A DNA stretch of 64,000 nt. Origin: Aestuariibacter sp. GTDB taxonomy: Bacteria; Pseudomonadota; Gammaproteobacteria; Enterobacterales; Alteromonadaceae. Location: positions 681,702-745,701 of the forward strand of contig CP051238.1 of NCBI GenBank assembly GCA_017794925.1. Reading direction: 5' to 3'. The translations under genes and the position numbers were made by a program. Shown one piece after another: positions 50,804-63,688 of the stretch. Position 1 is the first letter of the stretch; each line of letters begins with the position of its first letter. The notes under the pieces were generated by a model. It was not told the origin of the DNA. It did no database searches and was given only the letters and a program-made list of their open reading frames with translations.

Positions 50804-51442
50804 ATGAGTATTGATCATCAGGTTTTACATCAGATCCTGTCTGACGGTTTATCGACAATGGATCTCACGCTTACCAGCGAACAACAGCAAAAATTAATTG
50901 ATTACGTTGCGCGTATACACAAGTGGAATAAGGCGTTCAATCTGACTTCTGTGCGCGATCCCGAGCAGATGATGGTGAAACATATCCTGGATTCCCTCGC
51001 CGTCGCGCCCCACATTGACGGTGAAAACCTGATCGATGTGGGTACCGGACCCGGTTTACCCGGTATTCCGTTGTCGATTGTGTATCCGGAAAAGCACTTC
51101 ACGTTACTCGATAGCTTGGGCAAGCGTGTGCGTTTCATGAAGCAATGTGCGTTCGAGATGAAGCTGGATAACATTACGCCAATACAAAGCCGGGTTGAAG
51201 CGCATCAGCCCGAGCAGTACTATGATGCTGTGCTGAGCCGTGCTTTTGCGTCGTTAAAAGATATGTTGCACTGGTGTCAGCATCTGGTAGATTCAGAAGG
51301 TAAGTTTCTGGCTCTGAAAGGCCAGTATCCGGCAGAAGAAATTGCAGAGCTGGGCGATAATTTTGCTGTTACACACTCTGTAAAGCTTACCGTTCCTGGT
51401 CTGGAGGGTGAGCGTCACCTGCTAACCGTGCAAAAATCATAA
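50804..51442 (+). CDS. rsmG: 16S rRNA (guanine-527-N7) methyltransferase RsmG (GidB)
   Basis: 212 residues. It methylates G527 of 16S rRNA with SAM. The SAM-binding motif is [15 protein letters not shown], and [10 protein letters not shown] and [13 protein letters not shown] are family segments. The ATG follows the mnmG stop directly, as in the usual mnmG–rsmG–parA–parB cluster. Confidence 0.97.
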   Translation: MSIDHQVLHQILSDGLSTMDLTLTSEQQQKLIDYVARIHKWNKAFNLTSVRDPEQMMVKHILDSLAVAPHIDGENLIDVGTGPGLPGIPLSIVYPEKHFTLLDSLGKRVRFMKQCAFEMKLDNITPIQSRVEAHQPEQYYDAVLSRAFASLKDMLHWCQHLVDSEGKFLALKGQYPAEEIAELGDNFAVTHSVKLTVPGLEGERHLLTVQKS

Positions 51443-51454
51443 CTGGGATTAACC

Positions 51455-52249
51455 GTGGCTAAAGTCATTGCTATTGCAAATCAGAAAGGTGGTGTTGGTA
51501 AAACCACCACAGCGGTCAACGTTTCCGCGTCAATGGCGGCGACCAAGCGCAAGGTATTGTTGATTGACCTGGATCCTCAGGGCAACGCTACGATGGGAAG
51601 TGGCGTAGACAAGTACGATGTGGATGCCACCAGTTATGAACTCTTAATTGAAGACAAGCCGATTGAAGAGGTTATCGTTAAGGAGACATCAGGTAAATAT
51701 GACCTGATTGCTGCCAATGGTGATGTCACTGCGGCCGAGATCAAATTGATGGAGCAGTTTGCTCGCGAAGTGCGTTTGCGCAATGCATTGGCATCAGTGC
51801 GCGACTACTACGACTTTATTTTTATCGATTGCCCACCGTCGCTTAACCTGCTTACGGTGAATGCGCTGGCGGCAGCCGATTCTATTCTTGTTCCCATGCA
51901 GTGCGAATATTACGCACTCGAAGGATTAACGGCGTTAATGGACACCATTCAAAAGCTGGCGTCTGTGGTAAATCCGGAACTGAAGATAGAAGGCGTGCTC
52001 AGAACCATGTATGATCCACGCAATCGATTAGCCAATGACGTTTCCGAGCAATTGAAACGCCACTTTGGTGAACAGGTATACCGCACCGTGATCCCTCGTA
52101 ATGTTCGCTTGGCGGAAGCACCGTCATTTGGTGCCCCGGCGATGTACTATGACAAGTCGTCTACAGGTGCAAAAGCCTACCTGGCTCTGGCCGGTGAGAT
52201 TCTTAGGCGACGCGATAAACACAGTGATATGCCTGCTAAGGCCAGTTAG
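51455..52249 (+). CDS. parA: chromosome partitioning ATPase ParA (Soj)
   Basis: 264 residues from a GTG start. A deviant Walker A motif [10 protein letters not shown] (11-20) and IDCPPSLN and [11 protein letters not shown] identify a ParA-type ATPase. It moves ParB-bound origin regions apart by cycling on the nucleoid. It begins 12 bases after rsmG. The two parS sites in recF are the likely loading points of its partner ParB. Confidence 0.97.
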   Translation: MAKVIAIANQKGGVGKTTTAVNVSASMAATKRKVLLIDLDPQGNATMGSGVDKYDVDATSYELLIEDKPIEEVIVKETSGKYDLIAANGDVTAAEIKLMEQFAREVRLRNALASVRDYYDFIFIDCPPSLNLLTVNALAAADSILVPMQCEYYALEGLTALMDTIQKLASVVNPELKIEGVLRTMYDPRNRLANDVSEQLKRHFGEQVYRTVIPRNVRLAEAPSFGAPAMYYDKSSTGAKAYLALAGEILRRRDKHSDMPAKAS

Positions 52250-52278
52250 TAAACACATACTCAGGCATTGAGGAAATT

Positions 52279-53151
52279 ATGTCAGCAAAAAGAAGAGGAC
52301 TTGGACGCGGTCTGGACGCATTGCTTGCAACCAGTCAGTCAACATCCCGCCAGGACGAAGAAGCCGGCAACGCGCAAAAAAGCGAACTTCGTAAACTTCC
52401 TATTGAATTTTTGCAGCCTGGCAAGTACCAGCCACGTAAAGACATGTCGCCTGAGGCATTGGAAGAACTGGCTTCGTCTATTCGTTCTCAAGGGGTGATT
52501 CAACCCATAGTGGTTCGAACCGTAGGCGACAACAAATACGAAATCATTGCCGGTGAACGTCGCTGGCGCGCTGCGCAACTTGCCCAGTTGGATGTGGTGC
52601 CGTGTTTGATTAAAGATGTCGCTGATGAAGCGGCAGTTGCTATTGCACTGATTGAAAATATCCAGCGTGAAGATCTCAATGCCATGGAAGAAGCACAGGC
52701 GCTGGAACGGTTAATGAACGAATTTGAGCTAACGCATTCAGAAGTCGCTGAAGCGGTGGGTAAATCACGCACTACCATTACTAATCTGTTGCGTCTGAAT
52801 AATCTTAACGATGACGTTAAATTGCTGGTTGAGCACGGCGATATTGAAATGGGACATGCGCGCGCACTGCTTGCTTTAGATGGAGACGCACAGTCTGATG
52901 CAGCTCAGGTTGTATCCGGAAAAGGATTAACAGTACGGGATACAGAAAAACTGGTCCGTAAACTTCTCGAACCTGCCCCACCAAAGCCGGAAAAGAAAGT
53001 GGATCCGGACGTGCAAAGTTTAATAGTGGAACTTTCTGAGAAAATGGGTGCGAAAGTATCCATCGATCACAACGCGAAAGGCAAAGGTAAGCTGACTATT
53101 AACTTTAACGACCTGGACCAGCTGGACGGTATTCTTTCTCGCATTAAATAG
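52279..53151 (+). CDS. parB: chromosome partitioning protein ParB (Spo0J)
   Basis: 290 residues. The N-terminal CTPase domain has GERRWRAAQ and LPIEFLQPGKYQPRK, followed by the helix-turn-helix (THSEVAEAVGKSRTTITNLLR, about 147-167) and a C-terminal dimerisation domain. It binds parS, clamps DNA with CTP and spreads. The start is preceded by GAGGAAATT. It is 29 bases after parA. A short AGGCCT hairpin (53150-53165) follows. Confidence 0.97.
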   Translation: MSAKRRGLGRGLDALLATSQSTSRQDEEAGNAQKSELRKLPIEFLQPGKYQPRKDMSPEALEELASSIRSQGVIQPIVVRTVGDNKYEIIAGERRWRAAQLAQLDVVPCLIKDVADEAAVAIALIENIQREDLNAMEEAQALERLMNEFELTHSEVAEAVGKSRTTITNLLRLNNLNDDVKLLVEHGDIEMGHARALLALDGDAQSDAAQVVSGKGLTVRDTEKLVRKLLEPAPPKPEKKVDPDVQSLIVELSEKMGAKVSIDHNAKGKGKLTINFNDLDQLDGILSRIK

Positions 53152-53330
53152 GCCTGTAGAGGCCTTACCAGAAGGCTATCTACGACAATAGTCTTAGGCC
53201 CTTCCCGTTATATTTCTGATATTGGGCTGGTAAATTTTCAGAATAACCTTCAGAATGCCTTTTACAGTTGAATTTAATCGCCAAAACAGTATACTTCTGA
53301 CGCTTTTTATTCAGTGATGGCGAGCGGGTT

Positions 53331-53720
53331 TTGCAAGCAGCTAAACGTATCGGTACTAAAGGTCAACATTTGGCACTCAAAGTACTACTCTTGCAGAGTT
53401 GCGCTGGTGTGGTTGCCTCTGGCATTGTTGCCATCCTGATGAGCCTGGACAGCGGCCTCGATGCGCTGGTAGGCGTTGTAGCGAATATTGTACCGGCTGG
53501 CATTTTTGCCTTTTTTGCTTTCAGATTCGCCGGTGCATCCAAGAACGACTTGGTCGTGCGGAGTTTTCGCAAAGGAATAGCACTTAAGTTGTTGTTCACC
53601 TTTTTGATATTTGCTTGGGTATTTAAGCACACAAATGTGCAGGTGTTACCCTTGTTTATCGGCTACATTGTGACATTAGTCGCGCAATGGCCCGGAATGA
53701 TTTATTTACATCGCGCGTAA
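53331..53720 (+). CDS. atpI: ATP synthase subunit I
   Basis: 129 residues with about four membrane segments, beginning at a TTG codon that follows GAGCGGG; an ATG just upstream is in another frame. AtpI is an accessory protein thought to help c-ring assembly or Mg2+ handling. It is the first gene of the atp operon, 112 bases before atpB. The 179-base gap after parB probably contains an operon promoter. Confidence 0.9.
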   Translation: MQAAKRIGTKGQHLALKVLLLQSCAGVVASGIVAILMSLDSGLDALVGVVANIVPAGIFAFFAFRFAGASKNDLVVRSFRKGIALKLLFTFLIFAWVFKHTNVQVLPLFIGYIVTLVAQWPGMIYLHRA

Positions 53721-53769
53721 GCAAACAACAAATAATTAATTACAACGCGATGATTGCCTGACCAACTGA

Positions 53770-54633
<864 letters not shown>

Positions 54634-54656
54634 TTTTTGATTGACTAACTTTTTAA

Positions 54657-54938
<282 letters not shown>

Positions 54939-54979
54939 GCACCGAATAACTTTTATCAACGAATAGAGGGGGAGCGGTT

Positions 54980-55450
54980 GTGAATATCAACCTTACTCTG
55001 ATCGGCGAATTAATTGCGTTCATCGTTTTCGTGTGGTTCTGTATGGCGAAAGTCTGGCCACCGATTATGGCAGCAATTGAAGAGCGTCAGAAGAAAATAG
55101 CCGATGGGCTTGAAGCTTCTGAGCGTGCCGAGAAAGATTTAGAACTTGCTCAGGCGAAAGCCACCGAGCAATTGAAAGATGCGAAAGCACAAGCAGCGGA
55201 AATTATCGAGCAGGCCAAAAAGCGCGCCAATCAACTTGTTGATGAGGAAACGCAACGTGGTCATGCTGAGCGCGAAAAAATTATCACGCAAGGTTATGCC
55301 GAAATCGAAGCTGAACGCAATCGTGCCAAAGAGGAACTGCGTAAGCAGGTAGCAGCTCTGGCTGTTGCTGGTGCAACACAGATCCTTCAACGTGAAATCG
55401 ACGCCAGCGCGCAAAGCGACATTGTTGAAAAACTTGTCGCCGAGCTTTGA
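54980..55450 (+). CDS. atpF: ATP synthase Fo subunit b
   Basis: 156 residues from a GTG preceded by a GAGGGGGAG site. One N-terminal transmembrane helix is followed by a long charged helix (about 35-140) that forms the peripheral stalk dimer. Standard length and order between atpE and atpH. Confidence 0.97.
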   Translation: MNINLTLIGELIAFIVFVWFCMAKVWPPIMAAIEERQKKIADGLEASERAEKDLELAQAKATEQLKDAKAQAAEIIEQAKKRANQLVDEETQRGHAEREKIITQGYAEIEAERNRAKEELRKQVAALAVAGATQILQREIDASAQSDIVEKLVAEL

Positions 55451-55465
55451 GATAGGAGATGAGCC

Positions 55466-55999
55466 ATGTCTGAATTGACAACCGTAGCTCGTCCTTATGC
55501 TAAAGCGGCTTTTGATTTTGCTGTTGAGCATAACGCCATTGCACAATGGCAGGACATGCTGGGCTTCGCCGCAGCGGTAGCGAGCAACGAGACAGTCAGT
55601 GAACTGTCTGGTGGTTCAATGGCCGCTGACAAGCTGGCAGACCTGTACATTAATGTCTGTGGTGAGTCGCTCGACACACATGGTCAGAACCTGATTAAAG
55701 TTCTGGCAGAGAATAAACGTTTAACTGCCTTGCCAGAGATTTCTGCGCTGTTTGATCTGTTAAAAGCAGAGTACGACAAAGAAATCGAAGTAGTTGTGAC
55801 GTCGGCAACTGAATTGACCGACACACAAACGACTAATCTGAGTGCATCGTTAGAAAAACGTTTGGCACGTAAAGTGAAGCTTATTTGTAACGTGGACCCT
55901 GCCCTTGTTGCCGGTATGGTAATTAAAGCCGGTGACACAGTCATCGATGGTTCCGTGAAATCTAAATTGAACCGTCTCGCAGACGCGTTGCAAGCATAA
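55466..55999 (+). CDS. atpH: ATP synthase F1 subunit delta
   Basis: 177 residues, typical length. It starts [17 protein letters not shown] and ends with [17 protein letters not shown], the usual OSCP/delta ends. It joins the peripheral stalk to the alpha subunits. Spacing to neighbours is 15 and 13 bases. Confidence 0.97.
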   Translation: MSELTTVARPYAKAAFDFAVEHNAIAQWQDMLGFAAAVASNETVSELSGGSMAADKLADLYINVCGESLDTHGQNLIKVLAENKRLTALPEISALFDLLKAEYDKEIEVVVTSATELTDTQTTNLSASLEKRLARKVKLICNVDPALVAGMVIKAGDTVIDGSVKSKLNRLADALQA

Positions 56000-56012
56000 C
56001 GGGGATAAGAGC

Positions 56013-57554
56013 ATGCAACTTAATTCCACTGAAATTGCAGAACTGATCAAGAAAAGAATTGAACAGTTTGATGTAACCAGTGAAGCACGCAATGAAGGTA
56101 CTATCGTCGCAGTAACCGACGGTATCATCCGCATTCACGGCCTGGCCGATGTCATGCAGGGTGAAATGATTGAGCTTCCTGGTGGTCGTTACGCGATTGC
56201 ACTAAACCTTGAGCGAGACTCAGTTGGTGCAGTTGTTATGGGTCCTTACGCGGACCTGCAAGAAGGACAAAAAGTCCAGTCTACCGGCCGTATTCTTGAA
56301 GTACCGGTAGGTCGTTCACTGTTGGGTCGTGTTGTAAACACCCTGGGTGAGCCAATTGATGGTAAAGGCGCAATCGAAACTGACACATTTGAGCCAGTTG
56401 AGAAAATCGCCCCAGGCGTTATCGAGCGTCAATCAGTAGACCAGCCAGTGCAAACTGGTTATAAGTCTGTTGACTCGATGATTCCAATCGGCCGTGGCCA
56501 GCGTGAGCTGATCATCGGTGACCGTCAGACTGGTAAAACTGCGATGGCAATCGATGCCATCATCAACCAGAAAGGTACTGGCGTTAAATGTGTATACGTA
56601 GCGGTTGGTCAAAAAGCCTCTACTATCGCAAACGTAGTACGCAAGCTGGAAGAGCACGGCGCACTGGCTCACACCATTGTTGTTGCCGCTTCTGCTTCTG
56701 AGTCTGCTGCCCTGCAATACCTGGCGCCATATTCTGGTTGTACAATGGGTGAATACTTCCGTGACCGCGGTGAAGACGCCCTTATCGTATATGATGATTT
56801 GTCTAAGCAAGCTGTTGCTTACCGTCAAATCTCACTGCTACTGAAACGTCCACCTGGCCGTGAAGCTTACCCAGGTGACGTATTCTACTTGCACTCACGT
56901 CTGCTAGAGCGTGCTGCACGTGTAAACGAGCAGTATGTTGAGCGTTTCACTAACGGCGAAGTTAAGGGCCAGACTGGTTCATTAACTGCACTGCCGATTA
57001 TCGAAACGCAAGCGGGTGACGTTTCTGCATTCGTACCTACTAACGTAATCTCGATTACAGATGGTCAGATATTCCTAGAAACTGACTTGTTCAACGCAGG
57101 TATCCGTCCGGCGGTTAACGCTGGTATCTCGGTATCTCGTGTTGGTGGTGCGGCACAAACGAAAATCGTTAAGAAGCTGGGTGGCGGTATCCGTCTTGCC
57201 CTGGCTCAGTATCGTGAATTGGCGGCATTCTCGCAGTTCGCATCTGACCTTGACGAAGCTACTCGTGCACAGCTTGAGCACGGTGAGCGCGTTACCGAAC
57301 TAATGAAACAGAAGCAGTACACGCCACTGTCAGTGGGTGAGACTGGTGTTTCCCTGTTCGCGGTAGAAAAAGGCTTCCTGAAAGACGTGGAACTGAACAA
57401 GATCCTGGATTTCGAAGCGGCCTTACATTCATTCATGAACAGCGAATACGCTGATCTGATGAAGACTATCAACGAAACAGGTAACTACAACGCTGACATT
57501 GAGTCACAGTTGAATGACGCTTTAACGAAGTTTAAAGCGACACAAACTTGGTAA
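56013..57554 (+). CDS. atpA: ATP synthase F1 subunit alpha
   Basis: 513 residues. It is the non-catalytic nucleotide-binding subunit. The P-loop is [11 protein letters not shown] (about 169 on), and the alpha-type [15 protein letters not shown] segment near the C terminus confirms identity. Translation starts 13 bases after atpH. Confidence 0.99.
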   Translation: MQLNSTEIAELIKKRIEQFDVTSEARNEGTIVAVTDGIIRIHGLADVMQGEMIELPGGRYAIALNLERDSVGAVVMGPYADLQEGQKVQSTGRILEVPVGRSLLGRVVNTLGEPIDGKGAIETDTFEPVEKIAPGVIERQSVDQPVQTGYKSVDSMIPIGRGQRELIIGDRQTGKTAMAIDAIINQKGTGVKCVYVAVGQKASTIANVVRKLEEHGALAHTIVVAASASESAALQYLAPYSGCTMGEYFRDRGEDALIVYDDLSKQAVAYRQISLLLKRPPGREAYPGDVFYLHSRLLERAARVNEQYVERFTNGEVKGQTGSLTALPIIETQAGDVSAFVPTNVISITDGQIFLETDLFNAGIRPAVNAGISVSRVGGAAQTKIVKKLGGGIRLALAQYRELAAFSQFASDLDEATRAQLEHGERVTELMKQKQYTPLSVGETGVSLFAVEKGFLKDVELNKILDFEAALHSFMNSEYADLMKTINETGNYNADIESQLNDALTKFKATQTW

Positions 57555-57611
57555 TCAATGGTGCTGACTGAAAGGTCAGCACATTCACGTTGAGTAATCG
57601 GAGAGATAGTC

Positions 57612-58472
57612 ATGGCCAGCGGTAAAGAGATAAAAGGTAAGATTGGGAGTATCAAGAATACTCAAAAGATTACCAGTGCGATGGAAATGGTTGCTGCGTC
57701 CAAAATGAAAAAGGCGCAGGAGCGCATGGCCTCCGGTCGTCCATATGCACAAAATATGCTTAAAGTGATTGGTCACATTGCTAACGGTAACCTTGAGTAC
57801 CGCCATCCATATTTGGAAGAGCGTGAAGTCAAGCGTGTCGGTTACATTGTGATATCCACCGACCGTGGCTTGTGTGGTGGTTTGAACACCAACGAGTTTA
57901 AATTGGTTACCAAGGAAGTAAAAGCTTGGAAAGACCAAGGTGTCGAAGTGGACTTTGCAGCGCTAGGTTCAAAAGCATGTGCGTTCTTTAACCGATTTGG
58001 CGGTACCTTGCTTGCCGCAGAATCAGGTTTAGGTGACGCGCCTAAAATCAGCGACATTGTTGGCGTAGTACGCGTCATGCTGAAAGCCTTTGATGAAGGA
58101 AAACTGGATAAAGTATTTCTGGTTTTCAACGACTTCGTTAACACGATGTCACAACAGCCTGTAAGCAATCAATTATTGCCTTTGCCAAAGTCTGAAGACG
58201 AAGAGTTGAAGCATCGTTGGGATTACATCTACGAGCCGGATCCAAAACCCATTTTGGAAGCATTAATGGTTCGTTACATTGAATCCCAGGTGTACCAGGG
58301 TGTTGTAGAAAACGCCGCGTCCGAGCAAGCTGCTCGAATGGTTGCAATGAAAGCCGCAACCGATAACGCAGGCAATCTGATTGATGATCTTCAATTGGTA
58401 TACAACAAAGCCCGTCAGGCCGCAATCACACAAGAAATTAGTGAGATTGTTGGTGGTGCAGCAGCGGTGTAG
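57612..58472 (+). CDS. atpG: ATP synthase F1 subunit gamma
   Basis: 286 residues. It is the central-stalk rotor: N-terminal coiled coil ([20 protein letters not shown]) and C-terminal helix ([20 protein letters not shown]) pack in the F1 cavity. GLCGGLN is the conserved globular-domain mark. Standard place between atpA and atpD. Confidence 0.98.
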   Translation: MASGKEIKGKIGSIKNTQKITSAMEMVAASKMKKAQERMASGRPYAQNMLKVIGHIANGNLEYRHPYLEEREVKRVGYIVISTDRGLCGGLNTNEFKLVTKEVKAWKDQGVEVDFAALGSKACAFFNRFGGTLLAAESGLGDAPKISDIVGVVRVMLKAFDEGKLDKVFLVFNDFVNTMSQQPVSNQLLPLPKSEDEELKHRWDYIYEPDPKPILEALMVRYIESQVYQGVVENAASEQAARMVAMKAATDNAGNLIDDLQLVYNKARQAAITQEISEIVGGAAAV

Positions 58473-58496
58473 GCAAAGGTTTAGAAAAGATAATGA

Positions 58497-59891
<1,395 letters not shown>

Positions 59892-59951
59892 TGGCCCGGG
59901 GCTGTGATTATGGCCCCTGACTTAAGCTAGCGTACCTATTAGGAGGTTTAC

Positions 59952-60368
59952 ATGGCAGCAATGACAGTTCACTTAGATGTAGTAAGCGCAGAAGAGCAAA
60001 TTTTCTCTGGTCGCGTTGAAACCATCCAGGTGACAGGTAGCGAAGGTGAACTGGGTATTTACCCTGGCCACGCGCCGCTCATCACTCCAATTAAACCTGG
60101 TATGGTGCGTTTGGTTAAACAGCACGGTGAAGAAGAAGTTATTTATGTTGCTGGTGGCGTACTTGAAGTACAACCTGGCAATGTAACTGTTCTGGCCGAT
60201 ACTGCGGTAAGAGCAGAAGATTTGGATGCGCAGGCTGCTGAAGAAGCTAAACGACGTGCAGAAGAGCACATCGCCAATCCAGGTGCTGATTTTAATTATG
60301 CAGAAGCCGCTCACGAGCTGGCAGAAGCTATTGCCCAGTTGCGATTAATTCAAAAACTGCGCAAGTAA
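59952..60368 (+). CDS. atpC: ATP synthase F1 subunit epsilon
   Basis: 138 residues. N-terminal beta sandwich ([18 protein letters not shown]) followed by a two-helix C terminus (about 90-138) that can inhibit the motor. It is the last gene of the operon, preceded by a strong AGGAGG ribosome-binding site. A terminator lies 18 bases downstream. Confidence 0.98.
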   Translation: MAAMTVHLDVVSAEEQIFSGRVETIQVTGSEGELGIYPGHAPLITPIKPGMVRLVKQHGEEEVIYVAGGVLEVQPGNVTVLADTAVRAEDLDAQAAEEAKRRAEEHIANPGADFNYAEAAHELAEAIAQLRLIQKLRK

Positions 60369-60386
60369 TTAGATTCAAACGATGTT

Positions 60387-60416
60387 AAAAACCCAGGCTC
60401 GCCTGGGTTTTTTTAT
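60387..60416 (+). terminator. intrinsic terminator of the atp operon
   Basis: AAAAACCCAGGC / GCCTGGGTTTTT (60387-60398 / 60401-60412) with a 2-base centre and continuing Ts. It can work in both directions but serves the atp transcript. The following 200 bases to 60621 hold only the GFA gene promoter region. Confidence 0.9.
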
Positions 60417-60621
60417 GCCTGCAAAACGTAAAAAAAACGTGCAATTTAATTAATGCTGTATAAATATACATGTTATAGGCTCTTGCGTTGAGCTTTAAAC
60501 GAAGTGAATGGAGTTAGGTATACGTTGAATCTGCCCGCATATCACGCGATGTTTGTTAGTCGCGATACATCACCTTACCTATAGGCACTTTTGTATTGTT
60601 AACTTTAAGCAAGGAACGTAT

Positions 60622-61047
60622 ATGGACACCCCAACCCCACTTTCGGCATCGTGTTTATGTGGTACTGTTGAAATTAACGCGATTATTAAATCACTGGAGA
60701 TCGGCGTATGTTATTGCGGCATGTGCAGGCAATGGGCCGGCAGCCCCTACTTCGCCATTGAGAGCGACAATGTCGCTTTTTCGGGTAACAGTGTAAAGAC
60801 CTATGATTCTTCAGATTGGGCAGAACGCGGATTTTGCTGCGACTGCGGTACTCACCTGTTTTACCGAATGAAAGGCAGTGATACACACTACCTCCCAGTC
60901 GGTTTATTCCCTGCTCATGATACTATGACAATGTCACACCAAATATTCATAGACAATAAGCCCGAATACTATAGCTTTGAACAAAAAACAGTATGTATGA
61001 CCGGCGAAGAAGTAATGGCACAATTTGCAGGAGATGACAAAGCATGA
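60622..61047 (+). CDS. GFA family (glutathione-dependent formaldehyde-activating-like) zinc protein
   Basis: 141 residues from the ATG at 60622, after AAGGAAC. The zinc cysteines typical of the GFA/CENP-V fold are visible: C11 and C13 in SCLCG, C30/C32/C35 in CYCGMC, and C72/C73/C75 in FCCDCGTH. GFA members are often annotated as glutathione-linked formaldehyde enzymes, but most have unknown substrates. It overlaps the next gene by 4 bases (ATGA). Confidence 0.88.
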   Translation: MDTPTPLSASCLCGTVEINAIIKSLEIGVCYCGMCRQWAGSPYFAIESDNVAFSGNSVKTYDSSDWAERGFCCDCGTHLFYRMKGSDTHYLPVGLFPAHDTMTMSHQIFIDNKPEYYSFEQKTVCMTGEEVMAQFAGDDKA

Positions 61048-61397
61048 ACAGTGAAACGCTAATTAACTACGTAGAATTACCCTGTCGGGATATACCCGCC
61101 ACTAAGGCCTTCTTTGCCACAGTCTTTAATTGGTCGTATACCGATTATGGTGACGAGTATTGTGAATTCAGAGACAAAGGCATTACGGGGGGATTTTACA
61201 AGGCCGATATGGCGTCTCTGACAGCTGCTGGAGCCACATTACTCGTCTTCTACTCACCGACACTTGAAGATACTGAAAAAGCGGTAGTCGCTGCTGGTGG
61301 CGCTATTATTAAACCGATTTTTGCATTTCCTGGTGGCAGGCGTTTTCACTTTACTGAACCCAGCGGTAATGAGTTTGCAGTTTGGTCAGACAAATAA
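61044..61397 (+). CDS. VOC family (glyoxalase/bleomycin-resistance fold) protein
   Basis: 117 residues of the vicinal oxygen chelate fold with the beta-alpha-beta-beta-beta pattern: NYVELPCRDIPATKAFFATV, then EYCEFRDKGITGGFY, and FHFTEPSGNEFAVWSD at the end. Metal ligands are likely His/Glu in YVEL and NEF segments. Coupled by overlap to the GFA gene, suggesting a shared small-molecule role. Substrate unknown. Confidence 0.85.
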   Translation: MNSETLINYVELPCRDIPATKAFFATVFNWSYTDYGDEYCEFRDKGITGGFYKADMASLTAAGATLLVFYSPTLEDTEKAVVAAGGAIIKPIFAFPGGRRFHFTEPSGNEFAVWSDK

Positions 61398-61525
61398 GCG
61401 GTAACGAAGCAATGGCAGTTAATAAAGCAAGACACATTCATTAACAAAAGCGATGGACAATGGGTCTGTGCCAAAGAATAAATGGCGTGTATAATTAACG
61501 CCGCTTTATATCTACAACCAATGCA

Positions 61526-62476
61526 ATGAATAATAACAACGTATTAATACATGTTTGGTTGCCGCCATTACTATTTGTAATAGTTTGCCTAAGCCTCAAC
61601 TACTTTGCCGGATCGCTGCAATTAGCATACGTAGTAGATGAGCGTTCACAAAGGGATTTTAATGCTGCGCTAGGTATGCCGTTAATTATCGGCTATTTGT
61701 GGTTGGCAATTCGCATTATGCACCGTCGCGCAGGCAGACGTATCGCTGACTTTTTAGTGAGTGTCAGACGCGTAGACGAGTACCCGCAACACATTAAAAA
61801 GCTCGAAAAGAAGCTGATCACACAGGTAGTGATTGCGAGTACATTGGCAATATCAATAACCATGATCTATCTGACAACAGAAGGCTTACTGGCTTTAGAT
61901 TTGAAGCCGGCTATTCTGTTACTTAACGCGATGGCCGTGCCGTTCTGGTTTTTCCTTTTTCTTTTTATGATGCAGTCTGCATCGTTTACCCGATATCTTT
62001 ATCGTCACCTGGTGTTACCCAGCATTACCAGAGAGACAAATTTTAGTCATTGCAAAGCCTTATGTGATCTGGGGTTAAGTAATGTAAGTCTTGCTCTGCT
62101 TATGTTGATGTTGGTACCTATATTCTGGTTAGGGAAGCCTATTCCGGTTATCGATTTACTGATCTTAATGGTAATGGCTGTGTTTTTGCTGACACTATTG
62201 TTTTTGCCGGTATTAAAAACCCTGTGGTTAATGCGTACATACAGAGCAAAAAATATTGAATCTATCGAATTAGCTATTGAAAAGCTGCTGTTAGAAAAGC
62301 GAGCTGGACAAAGCAATGAACGCAGTTCTGCTCAACTCTATAAGCTAAATCAGCAATTGGAAGACATGCGTCAATTTAGTTGCTGGCCCAGAGATATTGT
62401 GCAGAATATTAAGATATTTCTTGTTTCAGCGGGTGTACCTGCAACTTGGCTGCTAATGGCCTGGTTCGTTAAGTAA
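61526..62476 (+). CDS. uncharacterised multi-pass inner-membrane protein
   Basis: 316 residues; no family recognised. About six or seven hydrophobic segments are visible (about 8-30, 48-65, 98-118, 128-150, 190-212, 216-236, 293-312). A basic loop (HRRAGRRIADFLVSVRRVDEY) and a charged coiled-coil-like stretch (about 245-285) lie between them. It starts about 130 bases after the VOC gene and ends 9 bases before the GST gene, so it may be in an operon with GST. Confidence 0.7.
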   Translation: MNNNNVLIHVWLPPLLFVIVCLSLNYFAGSLQLAYVVDERSQRDFNAALGMPLIIGYLWLAIRIMHRRAGRRIADFLVSVRRVDEYPQHIKKLEKKLITQVVIASTLAISITMIYLTTEGLLALDLKPAILLLNAMAVPFWFFLFLFMMQSASFTRYLYRHLVLPSITRETNFSHCKALCDLGLSNVSLALLMLMLVPIFWLGKPIPVIDLLILMVMAVFLLTLLFLPVLKTLWLMRTYRAKNIESIELAIEKLLLEKRAGQSNERSSAQLYKLNQQLEDMRQFSCWPRDIVQNIKIFLVSAGVPATWLLMAWFVK

Positions 62477-62485
62477 AGGATTACT

Positions 62486-63091
62486 ATGAAAGTCTATGGA
62501 GATAGCCGTTCCGGGAATTGTTATAAAATTCAATTGGTACTGGCATTGCTGGGTAAAACCTGTGAGTGGGTTGACGTCGATATCTTACAGGGTGAGACAC
62601 ACAAGGATGCGTTTATAGAAAAGAACCCGGTAGGTAAGATTCCATTACTCGAACTCAGTGATGGTCGCTGTTTGAGTGAGTCCAATGCGATTATCAACTA
62701 TCTCGCTGCCGGTTCTACGCTAATACCGTCAAAAGCATTCGACTATGCAAAGATGCTTCAATGGCAATTTTTCGAGCAATACAGTCATGAACCGGCTATT
62801 GCCGTTGCCAGATTTATCAATGTATTCCTAGGTTTGCCTGAGGACAGAAAAGCAGAATTTCACGCAAAACAGGAAGCAGGACACAAAGCTCTGGCGGTGA
62901 TGGAAAAACAGCTTAATCAGACACCCTTCTTAGTCGGTGAACACCTGTCACTGGCGGATATCTCTCTTTATGCCTATACGCATGTGGCGCACGAAGGCGG
63001 CTTCGACCTCTCGTCTTATCCAGGCATTACGCGCTGGCTTGCGTTAGTAGAAGAGCAGCGAGGCTATATGCCTATGCAGGTTAAACGCTAA
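62486..63091 (+). CDS. glutathione S-transferase family protein
   Basis: 201 residues. The N-terminal thioredoxin-like domain (VYGDSRSGNCYKIQLVLALL, NPVGKIPLLELSDG with cis-Pro, SESNAIINYLA) and the helical C-terminal domain (EHLSLADISLYAYTHVA) are both present. It should bind glutathione; the substrate is unknown. It lies 9 bases after the membrane-protein gene and ends overlapping the convergent DTW gene by 4 bases. Confidence 0.92.
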   Translation: MKVYGDSRSGNCYKIQLVLALLGKTCEWVDVDILQGETHKDAFIEKNPVGKIPLLELSDGRCLSESNAIINYLAAGSTLIPSKAFDYAKMLQWQFFEQYSHEPAIAVARFINVFLGLPEDRKAEFHAKQEAGHKALAVMEKQLNQTPFLVGEHLSLADISLYAYTHVAHEGGFDLSSYPGITRWLALVEEQRGYMPMQVKR

Positions 63092-63669
63092 TTGTGTTGA
63101 ATATGGTTATACCACTGCTGTTTGAATGCATCCAACAAACAATACAGCGGGTTTACATCAGTCTTTTCTAAGCACTGCAGACTATATGCGACCGCTTCCA
63201 GTGTGGACAGGCCGTTAGTGATACTGGTTTTCCGAATACCGTATTGGCCTTCAATATCTTTTGGTAAGCAAAGAAAAGGAAAGGCGTTTAACCAGGGATT
63301 ACGCTTCCACATACCAAACGCTTGTTTCCAACTGCCATCGAGTACAATTAGCCGCTCAATGTTAATCAGGTCAGAATGACAGGATCTACTGTTTAACTCG
63401 ACGGCTTCAGGTGCTGGATACAAAACCGCTGTCGTGCCTTTGGATAATTTCAGCTGTTCTTGAAGCGCAATAAAATCTTCAGCAGATTTCCCGGGGTAGC
63501 ACTGCATATGTTGCAGAGACAATTGCAGTAATCTGACAGTATTTTTGGCATGCCCGACTTCCTTTGGGTGTTGTAATACGATGACTTCAATTGAATTGAA
63601 GACTGGCGCAATATATTTACACAGACAGGTTTTCAAAGGATAGTGACAACGATGGCATTTTACACGCAT
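63088..63669 (-). CDS. DTW-domain tRNA-uridine aminocarboxypropyltransferase-like protein
   Basis: 193 residues. The zinc-like N terminus has four cysteines (C5, C8, C15, C17 in KCHRCHYPLKTCLC), and the catalytic-type motif is LDGSWKQA, a DGSW form of the DTW signature. VIVLQHPKEVGHAKNTVRLL and RKTSITNGLSTLEAVAYSL are also characteristic. E. coli TapT and TuaA-type relatives make acp3U in tRNA with SAM. It ends convergently onto GST. Confidence 0.88.
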   Translation of the reverse strand: MRVKCHRCHYPLKTCLCKYIAPVFNSIEVIVLQHPKEVGHAKNTVRLLQLSLQHMQCYPGKSAEDFIALQEQLKLSKGTTAVLYPAPEAVELNSRSCHSDLINIERLIVLDGSWKQAFGMWKRNPWLNAFPFLCLPKDIEGQYGIRKTSITNGLSTLEAVAYSLQCLEKTDVNPLYCLLDAFKQQWYNHIQHN

Positions 63670-63688
63670 ACTATACTCAGCGAACTAT

